Assembly: GCA_020466095.1 (NCBI GenBank)
Contig: CM035806.1
Coordinates: forward strand, 70,137,077-70,201,076
DNA: 64,000 nt
Reading direction: 5' to 3'
Origin: Chlorops oryzae
Lineage: Eukaryota; Arthropoda; Insecta; Diptera; Chloropidae
Below are positions 1 through 37,035 of this stretch, in pieces. How positions within the stretch are numbered: the stretch's first letter is position 1; each line of letters begins with the position of its first letter. The notes beneath the pieces were generated by a model. The model did no database searches, was not told where the DNA came from, and saw only the letters and a list, made by a program, of their open reading frames with translations. Both the position numbers and the translations under genes were made by a program.

Positions 1-537
1 TATATATATATTCTTGATCAGGATCAAAAACTGAATCGATTTAGACATGTCCGTCTGTACGTCCATCTGTGGTCGGATCTCCTCCGAAACAGCTGGACCA
101 ACCAAGTCGGAATTTAGCACACAGGTATATCGGGAGTATGATCCTAAGTAAAAATGGGAGAAATTCGCCAACTGCCACGCCCACAAATAAAATTAATGTG
201 TTTTCAGTAAAATGCTTGTAACTTGCGAACCACTCAACACATATTGATATTTGATGTACTGGTAAACTACGAAAAGGAATATGTCCTGGGAAAAAATGGA
301 CGCCGTCCTCCTCGAGCCACGCTCACAAATAAGGGTTTATCGTAACTTCCGAAGTAAAAGGCGTAGAAGGTTCAAATTCGCAACATAGGTTGCCCAAGGT
401 GAACGAAAGGTGCAGGAAAAAAAAATTATGTAGCCCGCCCACTGCCACGCCCACAAATGGAGATTTTTCGTAACATAGTGCGCCAATAATGTCGGGACGC
501 TGCGTATTTAAAGGTCGGGTTTGACCGACTGTAGCTT
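1..537 (+). mobile_element. INE-1/DINE-1-like Helentron fragment, cut by window edge
   Basis: It shows the hallmark INE-1/DINE-1 sentences: TTCTTGATCAGGATCAAAAA near 11, repeated 'tccgtctg' wording, and several CTGCCACGCCCACAAAT blocks. It ends near GTAGCTTTCTT. Related copies lie at 16.1-16.8, 24.4-25.3 and 32.0-33.1 kb. No coding capacity; this is a non-autonomous Helitron-group repeat. The family call rests on resemblance to Drosophila INE-1 recalled from memory. Confidence 0.7.
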
Positions 538-750
538 TCTTTTTTTTTTTTTTTTTTTTGTTTCATACAAAAGAAAAATCCTTTTTTCAATTCGAAAATT
601 TTTATTTTTAGCTCCTCTATTTCTAGGATATTTTTTGGGGTTTTTTATATCACAAATATTGTTATTTCGTCATGAAATCAACCAAACTCTATACGTCTTA
701 CTTTTTCATGTGTTTCAGAAAACAGCAGAGAAAACAAGTCAGGGTTTATA
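538..750. other. Short unannotated spacer with poly-T run
   Basis: A T19-20 run followed by AT-rich sequence. A 76-codon open frame here is mostly poly-Phe read from the T-run and is not a gene. Nothing else recognised. Confidence 0.6.
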
Positions 751-793
751 GTCAGGCGAGCCTGACAATAAAATACCAGACACAGACACACAT

Positions 794-966
794 AAATTTT
801 CAGAATTAGGAATCATCCTGATGAAGGCGGAAGCGAATTCGCCGAAATACGTATAGATATGTATATACAAAATAAAGCGATTGAAATAAAAGTGAAAATT
901 CCGAATCATTTTATTACTTAAAAGATTTCAACGCAACAGACTCGAAAAAATATTATATAATATTAA
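794..966 (+). mobile_element. ~173-bp hammerhead-bearing retro-insertion (Penelope-like)
   Basis: The segment is flanked by a perfect 12-bp direct repeat ACAGACACACAT (782-793 and 967-978). This interrupts the second DINE-1-like family, so the insertion and its TSD can be read directly. Inside is a type I hammerhead ribozyme core (separate entry). Two related stretches, GAATTAGGAATCAT and AATTCCGAATCAT, lie about 85 bp apart. Hammerheads of this sort are known in the terminal repeats of Penelope-like retroelements and in small non-autonomous retrozymes. No reverse transcriptase is present, so it is a truncated or non-autonomous copy. Confidence 0.6.
815..858 (+). ncRNA. Hammerhead ribozyme, type I, Penelope-like
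   Basis: The conserved core CTGATGA (818-824) is followed by stem II GGCG/CGCC (826-829 with 840-843) and GAAA (844-847). A minimal, self-complementary stem III, ATACGTAT (847-854), follows. The cleavage triplet would be A-U-A (853-855). Stem I then starts with G856:C817, A857:T816 and T858:A815. Short palindromic stem III segments, thought to act as dimers, are typical of Penelope hammerheads. An alternative longer stem III (848-853 with 858-863) also fits. Activity is untested. Confidence 0.65.
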
Positions 967-1805
967 ACAGACACACATGTTCAAATAATTTTTAATATCA
1001 AGAGGTGTTTAAGGCCATTAGGGGCCCCATATACCGACTTTTGTTAAATTTATTTATCAAAACCGCCTCTTTTCCACGCCCTTTTTTCCAATTTTTTTTT
1101 AATTCTAATCGGAGGCTTAAATATACGCTTTAATCCTAAGTTTCGTAAAAATATTTCGAAAAAGTCCGATTTTGGGGCAGTTTTGAGATTTTTGTGACAG
1201 ACCCTAGTGCAGGAGGTACCCTTAAAAATGGACCGATCAAGAAAATTTTTGGGGAGGATGTTTGTGGCTACAAACGAGGCATAAATGCCAAATTTCGTTC
1301 AAGTCCCATTTGAATTTCGGGTGTAGGAAGGATTTTTAGAAAACGCCCTTCTGCCACGCCCACTTTTCCAATTTTTTGAAATCCTAGTACTTGCCTTTAA
1401 ACATGTTCAAATACCAAATTTCATCAAAATATCTTGAAAAACTCTGGTTTTAGAGCAGTTTTTGTGATTTTTGTAACAGACACTAGTGCTGGAGGTACGA
1501 TAGAACCATTATTAAGGGTACCTCTAGTACTAGGGTCTGTCACAAAAATCCCAAAAATGCCTCAAAAGCAGACTTTATTGAAATATTTCAATGAAACTTA
1601 GAATTTTAGCGTATATATAAGAGTCCGATTAGAGTCCCAAAAAAATTGAAAAATTGGGCGTGGCAAATGGGCGGTTTTTATAAAGAAATTTAACAAAAGT
1701 CGGTATATGGGCCCAATATGTCCTTAAACACCTCTTGATATTAAAAATTATTCGAACATAAGTGTCTGTGTCGGGTATTCTATTGTCAGGCTCGCCTGAC
1801 TATAA

Positions 1806-2039
1806 CACCCTTACTTGTTGAGAAACTGAAAAGCTGCGCTTGAATAATTTGGCAGAAAAATTTCTTTGTTTTGAAGAATAATCTTCACTTCTGGCTATAG
1901 TGCGGTGTTTTTTCAATCCCGCAAATCCTGCGAATCCCGCGATTGCGGGATTGGATTTCCTAACTCTAACAAAAAATATGTGGGGCTTACACGGCACGTC
2001 AGCTGTCAATACCAAAGCATTGATAAGTGGCGCTTAATT
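1806..2039. other. Unannotated spacer
   Basis: No gene recognised. It contains a short inverted stretch, 'tcccgcgattgcggga'. It sits between the DINE-like pair and the composite repeat at 2.04 kb. Confidence 0.5.
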
Positions 2040-3470
2040 TAAAACTGAACATTCGCATTCGCGAATATCGGCGACAGATATTCGCATTTGCATTCGCATT
2101 CGCGGCAATTCAATAAAGCTAATAGGCAATTCACCAAAGGCAACAACAACTACACGGCATACCAGGCAATCCACCACGATGCCTCTTTGGGCATTGTTGT
2201 CGTCTCTAGAAATTGGGCACGTACAAGCAGTTAGTTTTTTTAAGGGATTTTTTTTCATTTATAAACAGAGAAAATCAGATATTATAAAGATTTTTTTAAG
2301 AATGATTGTACCATTTTAAACTGTAGAATTTATTTTAACATTTATTTTTTCTTTTTAGTAATAGAAAAATTCACGTACTACAAAAAACTGATATCCGAGT
2401 TATTGGTCTTGTTTAATTTAGACGCTAGTGTGGCATCCATGGACAACAGATGGTGCCAAATGGAACGAGTCAATAGTGCAAATCGATGGTGAAAATAGTA
2501 ACCGACTACAATTTGAACGATTAGCTTTTAGAAATGAGACTTTCTGTCTGTCTGATTTTCAAAAGTATCCCTTCGTTGTAGGGTTTTTTATAAAATTCAT
2601 AAATGCTGCCCTAAAACCAAAATTTTTTGAAATACATAGTGGAATTATTTATTTGGACTTAGTTAAGGGCATAAAATGTAGATTCCAAATATAGAAAAGT
2701 GGCCGCGCCAAATGGCATTATTCGAAAATTGAATTTTACACCCAAAATTCAGATGGCGCTTGAAACAAACACGGCATAAATACTTATTTTTTAATCGTTG
2801 ACATCCTCTACAAAAATTGATTTAATCGGCCGATTTTTAGGGGTACCTCCAGCGTTAGAATCTGCCTCAAAAATCATCTGAATTGTGTAAAGTCACAAGC
2901 TTTCGACACATTTTTGTGAAATGAGGAATTTGAGCTTTGTTTTAGCCTCCGATTAAAAAATATATAGCTGTTTATCTGTGTAGGGTATACTATGGTCTGG
3001 TTCGCTTTACTATAACACCCTTACTTTTTTCATTTTGAAACATGAATTTTAAAAATATATAAATTCCTTTTATGTCGAATTATCTTTTTTTTTATTTGAT
3101 TTTATTATGTTTTAAGAACTCTTTTGAGTACTCGGCTCAGTATCGATAAAAGCTTTGCGCTTAGAGTATTTGTGCATCGCTGACGAAGTCGTTCAATTTA
3201 AATGCAATATTGAATACTGATTTGCGGGGGTCGCAGATACTCAAATGTACTCTAAAATGAAGGAGCATCTCTACTTTGTAGTTTGCAACTTCAGTTTTAC
3301 TTAAACAGGGTCAAAATATAAAGCTACGGCATGTTTAAAAATCGCAAATTCTTCGACTTATTTTTGACAGTCAGCTGATTTTTACTCGACTTCACCACAC
3401 CGTTTGGAGCCAAATAGCATTTTAACAAGCTTTCCCATACTGTAATACTTGGTCCGTGCCTTGTTCGTGT
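2040..3470. repeat. Composite repeat W, copy 1
   Basis: It recurs in inverted orientation at about 57.6-59.95 kb; for example, 'ggtggattgcctggtatgcc' reads on the other strand at 2156-2175 and forward at 59871-59890. It includes a DINE-type end (CTATAACACCCTTACTT) near 3010-3027. The copy at 58 kb carries extra insertions at 58.76-59.61 kb that this copy lacks, so copy 1 shows the empty site near 2430-2440. The 88-codon open frame at 2428 is not supported as a gene. Confidence 0.6.
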
Positions 3471-3883
3471 TATGAGATGGCTCCAATCACCAAGTGTAGC
3501 TCACATCAGAAGCCTGACGACGGTCATTTAAACGTTTTTTAACCTTAAATTTCAATACAACAAAACTAATCCTGACCAAGGATCTGATCCTGTTTACCGC
3601 TAAGTCTAAACGTGTGTCAAGGAAGAATAGAAGTACTCAATGGCACTCGATTGGACAAGTTCAACAAAGCTAAATCGGTCTAACCTAACAAATTCGAAAA
3701 TAATCCTGACGACGGTCATTTAAACGTTCGATCCTTTACATTTTACTGCAAAAGTTTTATCCTGGCATATGTGGACCTAACTGTGTCCCTGCCATTTTAA
3801 TTATAACCCAAAAAAAAAAAACTATATGGTCAAAAACGCAAAAAAGTACACAGTGACAAGAATTTTTTTTTTTTTTCTACATA
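3471..3883. repeat. Spacer with a 23-bp direct repeat
   Basis: 'cctgacgacggtcatttaaa' followed by 'cgt' occurs at about 3511 and again about 195 bp downstream (about 3708). The rest is AT-rich and unrecognised. The stretch ends with the TA dinucleotide that flanks the TIR bracket starting at 3884. Confidence 0.5.
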
Positions 3884-4130
3884 CAGTTGAATCTGGGTGG
3901 TGAGAATCCCGGTTAGAGTGAACACAAAAATTTTTTCGTTGAGTACTCTGTAGTGTGAACAGGCAAAAATCTGTGTAAAGTGAACAAAATTTTAATACCG
4001 AAAATTTAAAAAAACTAACAACACAATAAACGCAATGGAAGCAAAAACAAGAAAATTAACAGTTAATCTGATGTCAATTCTTTTGTTTTGCTTGTCATGA
4101 AGATTTTTTCTCTCTTTCTAACGTATATAC

Positions 4131-5665
4131 CATATAGGACTATAGGTCTAACTCTTCTTCTTCCTAATCCCTGCAATGTGTTAGAGCTACGCTGCTTCAA
4201 CATATGCATATAGCACGAGGGAAAGAGAACCATGCTATGGCAGCGAAATCTTTAGCTCTGCTGTGGTGAAATGCATTGCCACTTTTATTTGTAATTTTGG
4301 GAGATTTTTGAGTACCCCAGCCGGAAATTTCACTACTTCTGCAGTACTTCCGAAGTGGTGAAAATTCATACTGCGACTACTCGCATTACTAACCCTTACT
4401 TCTAATGAAGTTTGTTAGGAGATGGCCGCTATTTTCAGTACTTCAAAATTCATGTGTTATTCATTAGGTAATGGAGTGTATGACCCTGGTCTGCATGAAA
4501 ACTTCATTTGGGAAAAGTGCACGTGCTGGCTGGCTAAAATGGATCCAATGTGCATGATTATTTCATTTGAAAATATAGTATATGCTGCTAACATGAATGA
4601 AAATATCTTTCTGAACAAAAACTATGGTGCCAACGGGAATGAGAATTTCATTTGAAAAAAAAAATACGCAGCAGAAAGCGCTTTCGAACTTGTATGTTTT
4701 CAATGAATATTTTTAAAAATTGTCGGATATGGTCATATTTCGTCACTTCGTGACTGTGACACATCAGCGCCTTCGGAAAGACTTAAGAGTTTCAATTCTT
4801 AAGACATCTTAAGTACAAAAAAATTATAAAACTTTTGAGAACTGTAGCACACAGATTGAAAAGCATCTTATCATGACAATTTCATAGGATCTTCATTGAA
4901 AGTAGGAGTATACAACCCTCTTTCAAATGAAAATTTCATTTGAGAAGGGTCTCTTGCAACGCGCTCTTGCTTCTGTGATATTTTCACTAGAAGATCGTTT
5001 GAAAAATCACCAATTGGCCTCTTTCGAAATGAATGCTTCACTACTTCTGCATTAATGATTTGTTCATGCATGGGATAAAGTCCGGCTGGGACATTACATA
5101 TAAAATATCTACCAAACTCATAAAATGATATGAAAAGCTTGAAAAACTTAAAACTAATCAAGCAAACTTGATATCAAGGAGAAATAGAAATTGTTCTTTT
5201 AGTCCTACCCTGTCCACATAACTTTTTGATCACACTGTTTCAGCAAAAATACTAAATTCTATGTACAACCAAATTCGTAGCCGTAGTCAAAAATGTATGT
5301 TAATCTATTACAAAATGAAAACATTCGTGCACATTAAGCAAAAACATATCGTAATACATTTAGTAAAGTTTCAATTATGAACTTTTCAAGCAATATAAAA
5401 AACCGAGTCGACGCGGTGTTTCTTTTATAATTTTCTTGCAAGTGGCATCATAGTGCCACTTTTTGTCTGCCCGTATTGTTGTTGGTAGCTTTCTGGTGAA
5501 TTTCTCGAAAGAGTTGAATTTCATATTCCTGCTTAAATTTTTTTGTTGGTAGCTTTTTGGTGAATTTCTCGAAAGAGTTGAATTTCCTATACCTGCCTAA
5601 TGGTGTATTTCCCCATCGCGGCAGAGGCTTTTCGACGTCGAGAGTTAGACCTACAGTCGTACATG
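4131..5665 (+). mobile_element. Element Z copy 1 (hAT-like), interrupted by element Y
   Basis: The ends CATATAGGACTATAGGTC and its counterpart GTACATG are flanked by a perfect 8-bp TSD GTATATAC (4123-4130, 5666-5673). Removing the nested 775-bp Y element leaves about 760 bp, the size of the uninterrupted copy at 60.0 kb. The 8-bp TSD points to the hAT superfamily. Open frames inside do not resemble a transposase. Confidence 0.7.
4316..5090. mobile_element. Element Y copy 1, TIR CCCAGCCGGA, 2-bp TSD
   Basis: It begins CCCAGCCGGAAATTTC and ends TCCGGCTGGG, inserted in Z with AC on both sides. The uninterrupted Z sequences at 8780-8800 and 60190-60200 show the empty site 'gagtacattacat', so the boundaries are firm. 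Copy 2 is at 28001-28831. A 77-codon frame at 4422 is largely kept in copy 2, but so is the surrounding non-coding DNA. Confidence 0.7.
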
Positions 5666-5673
5666 GTATATAC

Positions 5674-7816
5674 ATTAGGGCTGCTCTTAATTCCCGAAAT
5701 GGAATTTCAATCGGTCTCAGGGTCCAGAAGTGTTCCATTGGACATGGAGGAGAAACGTGAGAAATTTGGAAGCAATCGGATAACGGGAACCCGTGGCAGT
5801 TTTCAATTGAAGTTTGGGAAATTGGCAAAAATAGAGAGGAAACGGCCCTTAACTCCCCACAAGGCGCCCCTACGGATATATAACGTATGGCCAACCCCCA
5901 TTATTTTTTTACTCCGAACATTTTTTCTGAACAAACCTACCCCCTATCTCCCCTCCTTAAGGGGGCTCCCATACAAAAATAATTTTTTAAAAACTTTTCC
6001 CCCCATCTTCCTAACTAGCCCCAGAGTGCTCCTAGAGGAGTCAAATGTATCACCGACCCCCATTAACTTTGTCCCCCTAACATTTTCTCCGAACATACTT
6101 AACCTCTATCTCCCCCCCTTAAGGGGGCTCCCATATAAAACTACCTTAATTTGAGCAAAAATTCATACAAAATGGCCGTCACTACAGTCAAACCCCTCCT
6201 AGGGGGCTGATATATATGACCGACCCCCATTATTTTTTTACCCCAAACATTTCTTCAAACATACCTACCCTCTATCTCCCCTCGTTAGGGGGGTCCCCAT
6301 ACAAAAATAGGCTTAAATTAAAGAAAAATGCCTCACGAACTTCAATCTATAATATAGATGCCGTAGGAACAAGAAAGAGCATGTTCAGCATGCATATTCG
6401 AAAAATTTCCAAAATTACCTTTTAAACGAGCCTAATATGAAGAATATTGGATTAGTTTTTGGTGTGTTTTAATAATATGATATATTTTATTACCTTTTTT
6501 TTTAAACTGAATTTTGGGTTCCATCCCCTAACTGGCCAAATAATGACCCTAGTAGAAAAAAAATATATTTTCGAGTCAAATACCGCAAACCTCAATCTAT
6601 GACGAGTTTTTTGAGACTATAACCATTAAAATCGGTTAGTAGTTTCTATTCATAAAATTAATTCAAAACAAATATTTTTTGAAACGCATTATTCACTGTT
6701 TTTACGTTCGTTTCTTGAGTCTTTGCATGCGTACAGACCGAGAGAGCCATGCGAAGACCTAAGAAACGAACGTAAAAACAGTGAATAATGCGTTTCAAAA
6801 AATATTTGTTTTGAATTAATTTTATGAATAGAAACTACTAACCGATTTTAATGGTTATAGTCTCAAAAAACTCGTCATAGATTGAGGTTTGCGGTATTTG
6901 ACTCGAAAATATATTTTTTTTCTACTAGGGTCATTATTTGGCCAGTTAGGGGATGGAACCCAAAATTCAGTTTAAAAAAAAAGGTAATAAAATATATCAT
7001 ATTATTAAAACACACCAAAAACTAATCCAATATTCTTCATATTAGGCTCGTTTAAAAGGTAATTTTGTAAATTTTTCGAATATGCATGCTGAACATGCTC
7101 TTTCTTGTTCCTACGGCATCTATATTATAGATTGAAGATCGTGAGGCATTTTTCTTTAATTTAAGCCTATTTTTGTATGGGGACCCCCCTAACGAGGGGA
7201 GATAGAGGGTAGGTATGTTTGAAGAAAATGTTTGGGGTAAAAAAATAATGGGGGTCGGTCATATATATCAGCCCCCTAGGAGGGGTTTGACTGTAGTGAC
7301 GGCCATTTTGTATGAATTTTTGCTCAAATTAAGGTAGTTTTATATGGGAGCCCCCTTAAGGGGGGGAGATAGAGGTTAAGTATATTCGGAGAAAATGTTA
7401 GGGGGACAAAGTTAATGGGGGTCGGTCATACATTTGACTCCTCTAGGAGCACTCTGGGGCTAGTTAGGAAGATGGGGGGAAAAGTTTTAAAAAAATTATT
7501 TTTGTATGGGAGCCCCCTTAAGGAGGGGAGATAGGGGGTAGGTTTGTTCAGAAAAAATGTTCGGAGTAAAAAAATAATGGGGGTTGGCCATACGTTATAT
7601 ATCCGTAGGGGCGCCTTGTGGGGAGTTAGGGGCCGTTTCCTCTCTATTTTTGCCAATTTCCCAAACTTCAATTGAAAACTGCCACGAGTTCCCGTTATCC
7701 GATTGCCTCCAAATTTCTCACGTTTCTCCTCCATGTCTAATGGAACACTTCTGGACCCTGAGACCGATCAGAAACTCGCTACAAAATTTCTCCATAGAGT
7801 TAAGAGCAGCCCTAAT
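5674..7816. mobile_element. 2.14-kb foldback element, near-perfect palindrome
   Basis: Two ~1.06-kb arms (5674-6729 and 6748-7816) are inverted copies with very few differences, around an ~18-base loop. The outer ends are ATTAGGGCTGCTCTTAA and its complement. A 4-bp ATAC flank may be the TSD but lies in simple sequence. Each arm holds three diverged ~150-bp modules built on 'ccgacccccatta' and 'cttaagggggctcccata'. Open frames of 69-184 codons simply cross this GC-rich repeat and are not genes. The right arm has a ~30-bp indel near 7770. Confidence 0.8.
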
Positions 7817-7916
7817 ATACATGCTCGTGAAAGCGTTAAGCTGCAATCAGTGATGGCATAGCAGAACATAGCATAAGAAAATAGCTTATTCATACATTTG
7901 AATGGAAGCCGTTAGT

Positions 7917-8132
7917 CATATATAACAATATATGTCACTCTCAGAGATATTGCGCAGGACGTTTCGCGCCAGTTAGAAAGAGATATTACTCGTCAGGCAA
8001 AAGAAGAGCGAGTGAGAAATGCTTTTGGTGAGTACCTCAGTGCAAAATGCTCATTTTGGTGGGTACCCAAGACCGTGGTGAAAAGAGCCAAAAATGGAAA
8101 CAGCTCCTGAGTGACATATATAGTTATATATG
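7917..8132. mobile_element. hAT-like MITE, TSD CCGTTAGT
   Basis: The TIR CATATATAAC...GTTATATATG bounds a 216-bp element with a perfect 8-bp TSD CCGTTAGT (7909-7916, 8133-8140). A second copy of the family spans 61138-61530. Non-coding. Confidence 0.8.
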
Positions 8133-8280
8133 CCGTTAGTGAACGCATAAGACGGCATAAAAAAATCTATTGAAAATAAATTCTTATTCTATGTTATGCT
8201 ATGCTATGCCATCACTGATCGCAGCTCTATTCCTTGTAAATTTGTGCGTTGTTAATGTTTGCGTTTTGCGGAGTTTATAT

Positions 8281-8961
8281 CATGTAGGAGTGTAGGTCTA
8301 ACTCTCGACGTCGAAAAGGCTCTGCCGCGATGGGGAAATACACCATTAGGCAGGAATAGGAAATTCAACAAATTCGAGAAATTCACCAGAAAGCTACCAA
8401 CAACAATACGGGTAGACACAAAGTGGCTCTATGATGCCACTTGCAACAAAATTATCAAAAAAACACGGTTTTTTATATTGCTTGAAAAGTTCATAATTGA
8501 AACTTTAATAAATGTATTACGATATGTTTTTGCTCAATGTGGACGAATATTTTCATTTTGTATTCAATTTACATACATTTTTGACTACGGCTACGAATTT
8601 GATTGTACATAGAAATTAGTATTTTTGCTGAAACAGTGTGATCAAAAAGCTATGTAGACAGGGTAGGACTAAAAAAAGTATTTATTTCTCCTTGATATTG
8701 AGTTTCTTTGATTAGTTTTATGTTTTTCAAGCTTTTCATATCATTTTATGAGTTTGGTAGATATTTTACATGTAATGTACTCGAAAATCTCCCAAAATTA
8801 AAAATAAAAGTGGCAATGCATTTCACCACAGCAGAGCTAAAGATTTCGCTGCCATAGCATGCTTCTCTTTTCCTCGTGCTATATGCATATGTTGAAGCAG
8901 CGTAGCTCTAACACATTGCAGGGATTAGGAAGAAGAAGAGTTAGACCTACACTCCTACATG
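8281..8961 (-). mobile_element. Element Z copy 3, inverted
   Basis: Inverse orientation of the Z copies at 4131 and 60008. It begins CATGTAGGAGTGTAGG and ends CTACACTCCTACATG, with TSD gtttatat/gtttagat (7 of 8). At 681 bp it is slightly deleted relative to the ~756-bp copy. It shows the empty site for element Y. Confidence 0.7.
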
Positions 8962-8975
8962 GTTTAGATCAATGT

Positions 8976-9154
8976 CATATAGAACTATAGCTGCAACTTC
9001 GGCCAATTTTCGGCGCGTTATGGCATGATTTGGTGAAAAAGTTCAACTGTGGTGAACCACGCCATAAGTCGAGTGTTGTGGTGAACCACGTAATAGAAAG
9101 TGTGGTGTACCACGTAATAGCTTTTGGCCGAAGTTGCAGCTATAGTTCTATATG
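8976..9154. mobile_element. CATATAGAAC MITE copy a, TSD ATCAATGT
   Basis: A 179-bp palindromic element with ends CATATAGAACTATAG / CTATAGTTCTATATG. Internal 'cgtgg(t/a)tcaccaca' motifs are repeated in hairpin fashion. The 8-bp TSD ATCAATGT (8968-8975, 9155-9162) is perfect. Other copies lie at 58763, 59975/60764 (split), 60945 and 61342. Confidence 0.8.
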
Positions 9155-9340
9155 ATCAATGTGATCAAAAAGCATTTATCGGTTGAATATAAAATTGTTA
9201 AAAGTTACAAAAATTATTGAACTTTTTTGAAAAAAAAAAAAAAAAAAAAATTGTAAAAAAGTTGTATCCTGATGGTGTAAACATCTGGATAGTATGAACA
9301 GGCCTTGCAAAAATTAGTTCACACCACCCAGATTCTACTG

Positions 9341-10018
9341 TATTGGTATTTTTGTAATGTTTTCTTAAAAAAATGAACTTTTAACAATCTGGAAACAATA
9401 AGAAATTGTAAGAAATTGCAAAAGATTTTGACATTTGAGCAAGTTTTGCAAGCAATCTAGTAGTTTCTTCTTTTTCAAACGAAAAAACAAGTGAATTTTT
9501 CATTTCCAACTTGTATTATGTTATGTATACGAATCTCCTAATTGAGTTGTTTTAGAAATACCTTTATATCGTGGAAAAGGTTTGTGCTGCAGTTCTGAGA
9601 TCTCATAATGTATAAACAATTGATTGGCCAACAATTTAAAATATCGGTTTTGGAAGGAGGACTGTTAATGAGTTCACTCAAAGTACAAAACAATGAAAAT
9701 TTTTCATCAAATTTTGGGCTTTGAGCATAATTTTACACCATTCTTTTAGCGATTTGAAAGTTATTTTTGATGTCATATTAAAAGAATGATGTTTTAAGTA
9801 CACAAAAGTTTTAAACATTTTGAAATATTTTAAACCATATTTGAAAAAATGAGTTTTAAAAATGCAATGGTAGCACAAATTTCTTAAGCATTTTCTCGAA
9901 CATATGACGTGATGGAATTTTTTTGTATATAATATATTTCAATTTTTCAGCACACAAAAATCTAATAGAAACACCACTGAAATTTAAAAAGGGGTTTTTG
10001 ATGCAGGCCTGTGTTATC
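9341..10018. repeat. Diverged copy of the 18.2/20.9-kb inverted repeat
   Basis: Shared wording such as 'tacgaatctc' plus 'aattgagttgttt' and 'ggtttttgatgcagg' before CCTGTGTTATC matches the arms at 18.14-18.70 and 20.86-21.41 kb. Its right end resembles the ACACAGGG terminus of that element. No gene seen. Confidence 0.5.
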
Positions 10019-10248
10019 AGCCCGATTCTAAATATTTCCGGGGAATTTTTCTGCGGAGATTTGAAAAAAAATCTACCTATCTAAGCACGCCGGAAAGGGG
10101 ATATGAAGGGAACAAGAATTTCCAAAACTTTTAAGCAGAAGTCATTCAATCTTTGTCTATTGCCGTTCAGAATATTTCTTTTTTCTATGGAGCAAAACTT
10201 CTGGGGAAAAAATTCCCGGGGAATTTGTATTTAGAATAGGGCTATTTA
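10019..10248. mobile_element. Small TIR element (MITE) just upstream of a PAN2 exon
   Basis: AGCCCGATTCTAAATA...TTCCGGGGAATTT at the left is mirrored by AAATTCCCGGGGAATTTG...TATTTAGAATAGGGCT at the right. About 230 bp, non-coding. TSD not clear. It ends ~50 bp before the first PAN2 exon in the window. Confidence 0.65.
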
Positions 10249-10301
10249 TATCTGTTCTTGACATATATAAACGAAATAAACCTATCGATTTATGAATTCA
10301 G

Positions 10302-37035
<26,734 letters not shown>

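Larger units (their letters stand above)
751..1805. mobile_element. Second DINE-1-like family, two copies head to head
   Basis: Both outer ends carry the hairpin GTCAGGCGAGCCTGAC (near 754-769 and, inverted, 1786-1801) next to 'cagacacacat'-type sequence. The interior repeats the same sentences in opposite orientation (about 967-1250 against 1505-1790). Phrases such as 'gccacgcccacttttcc' link it to the INE-1 style of repeat. Single copies sit at 14.05-14.87 kb and 27.15-27.57 kb. The left copy is interrupted by the insertion at 794-966. Confidence 0.6.
3884..9340. mobile_element. Inverted bracket with pogo-like TIRs, TA TSD, heavily nested
   Basis: The left end CAGTTGAATCTGGGTGGTG (3884) is inverted at the right end (CACCACCCAGATTCTACTG, ending 9340). 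Both are flanked by TA (3882-3883, 9341-9342). TIRs starting CAGT(A/T)GAATCT with TA duplication are typical of the pogo branch of Tc1/mariner, and no transposase is seen. The interior is a nest: Z copies in opposite orientations (4131-5665, 8281-8961), Y (4316-5090), a 2.1 kb palindrome (5674-7816) and two MITEs. The two ends could instead come from two separate elements. Confidence 0.55.

Noticed and set aside
521..751. 76-codon poly-Phe frame
   Set aside because: Reads through a T-run at the end of a DINE-1 fragment.
4422..4655. 77-codon frame conserved between both Y copies
   Set aside because: Flanking non-coding bases are equally conserved, and no start context or domain is seen.
5600..6154. 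184-codon frame, and frames 7426-7734 and 7584-7853
   Set aside because: They are mirror readings of the palindromic foldback arms, with composition driven by CCCC/AAAA modules.
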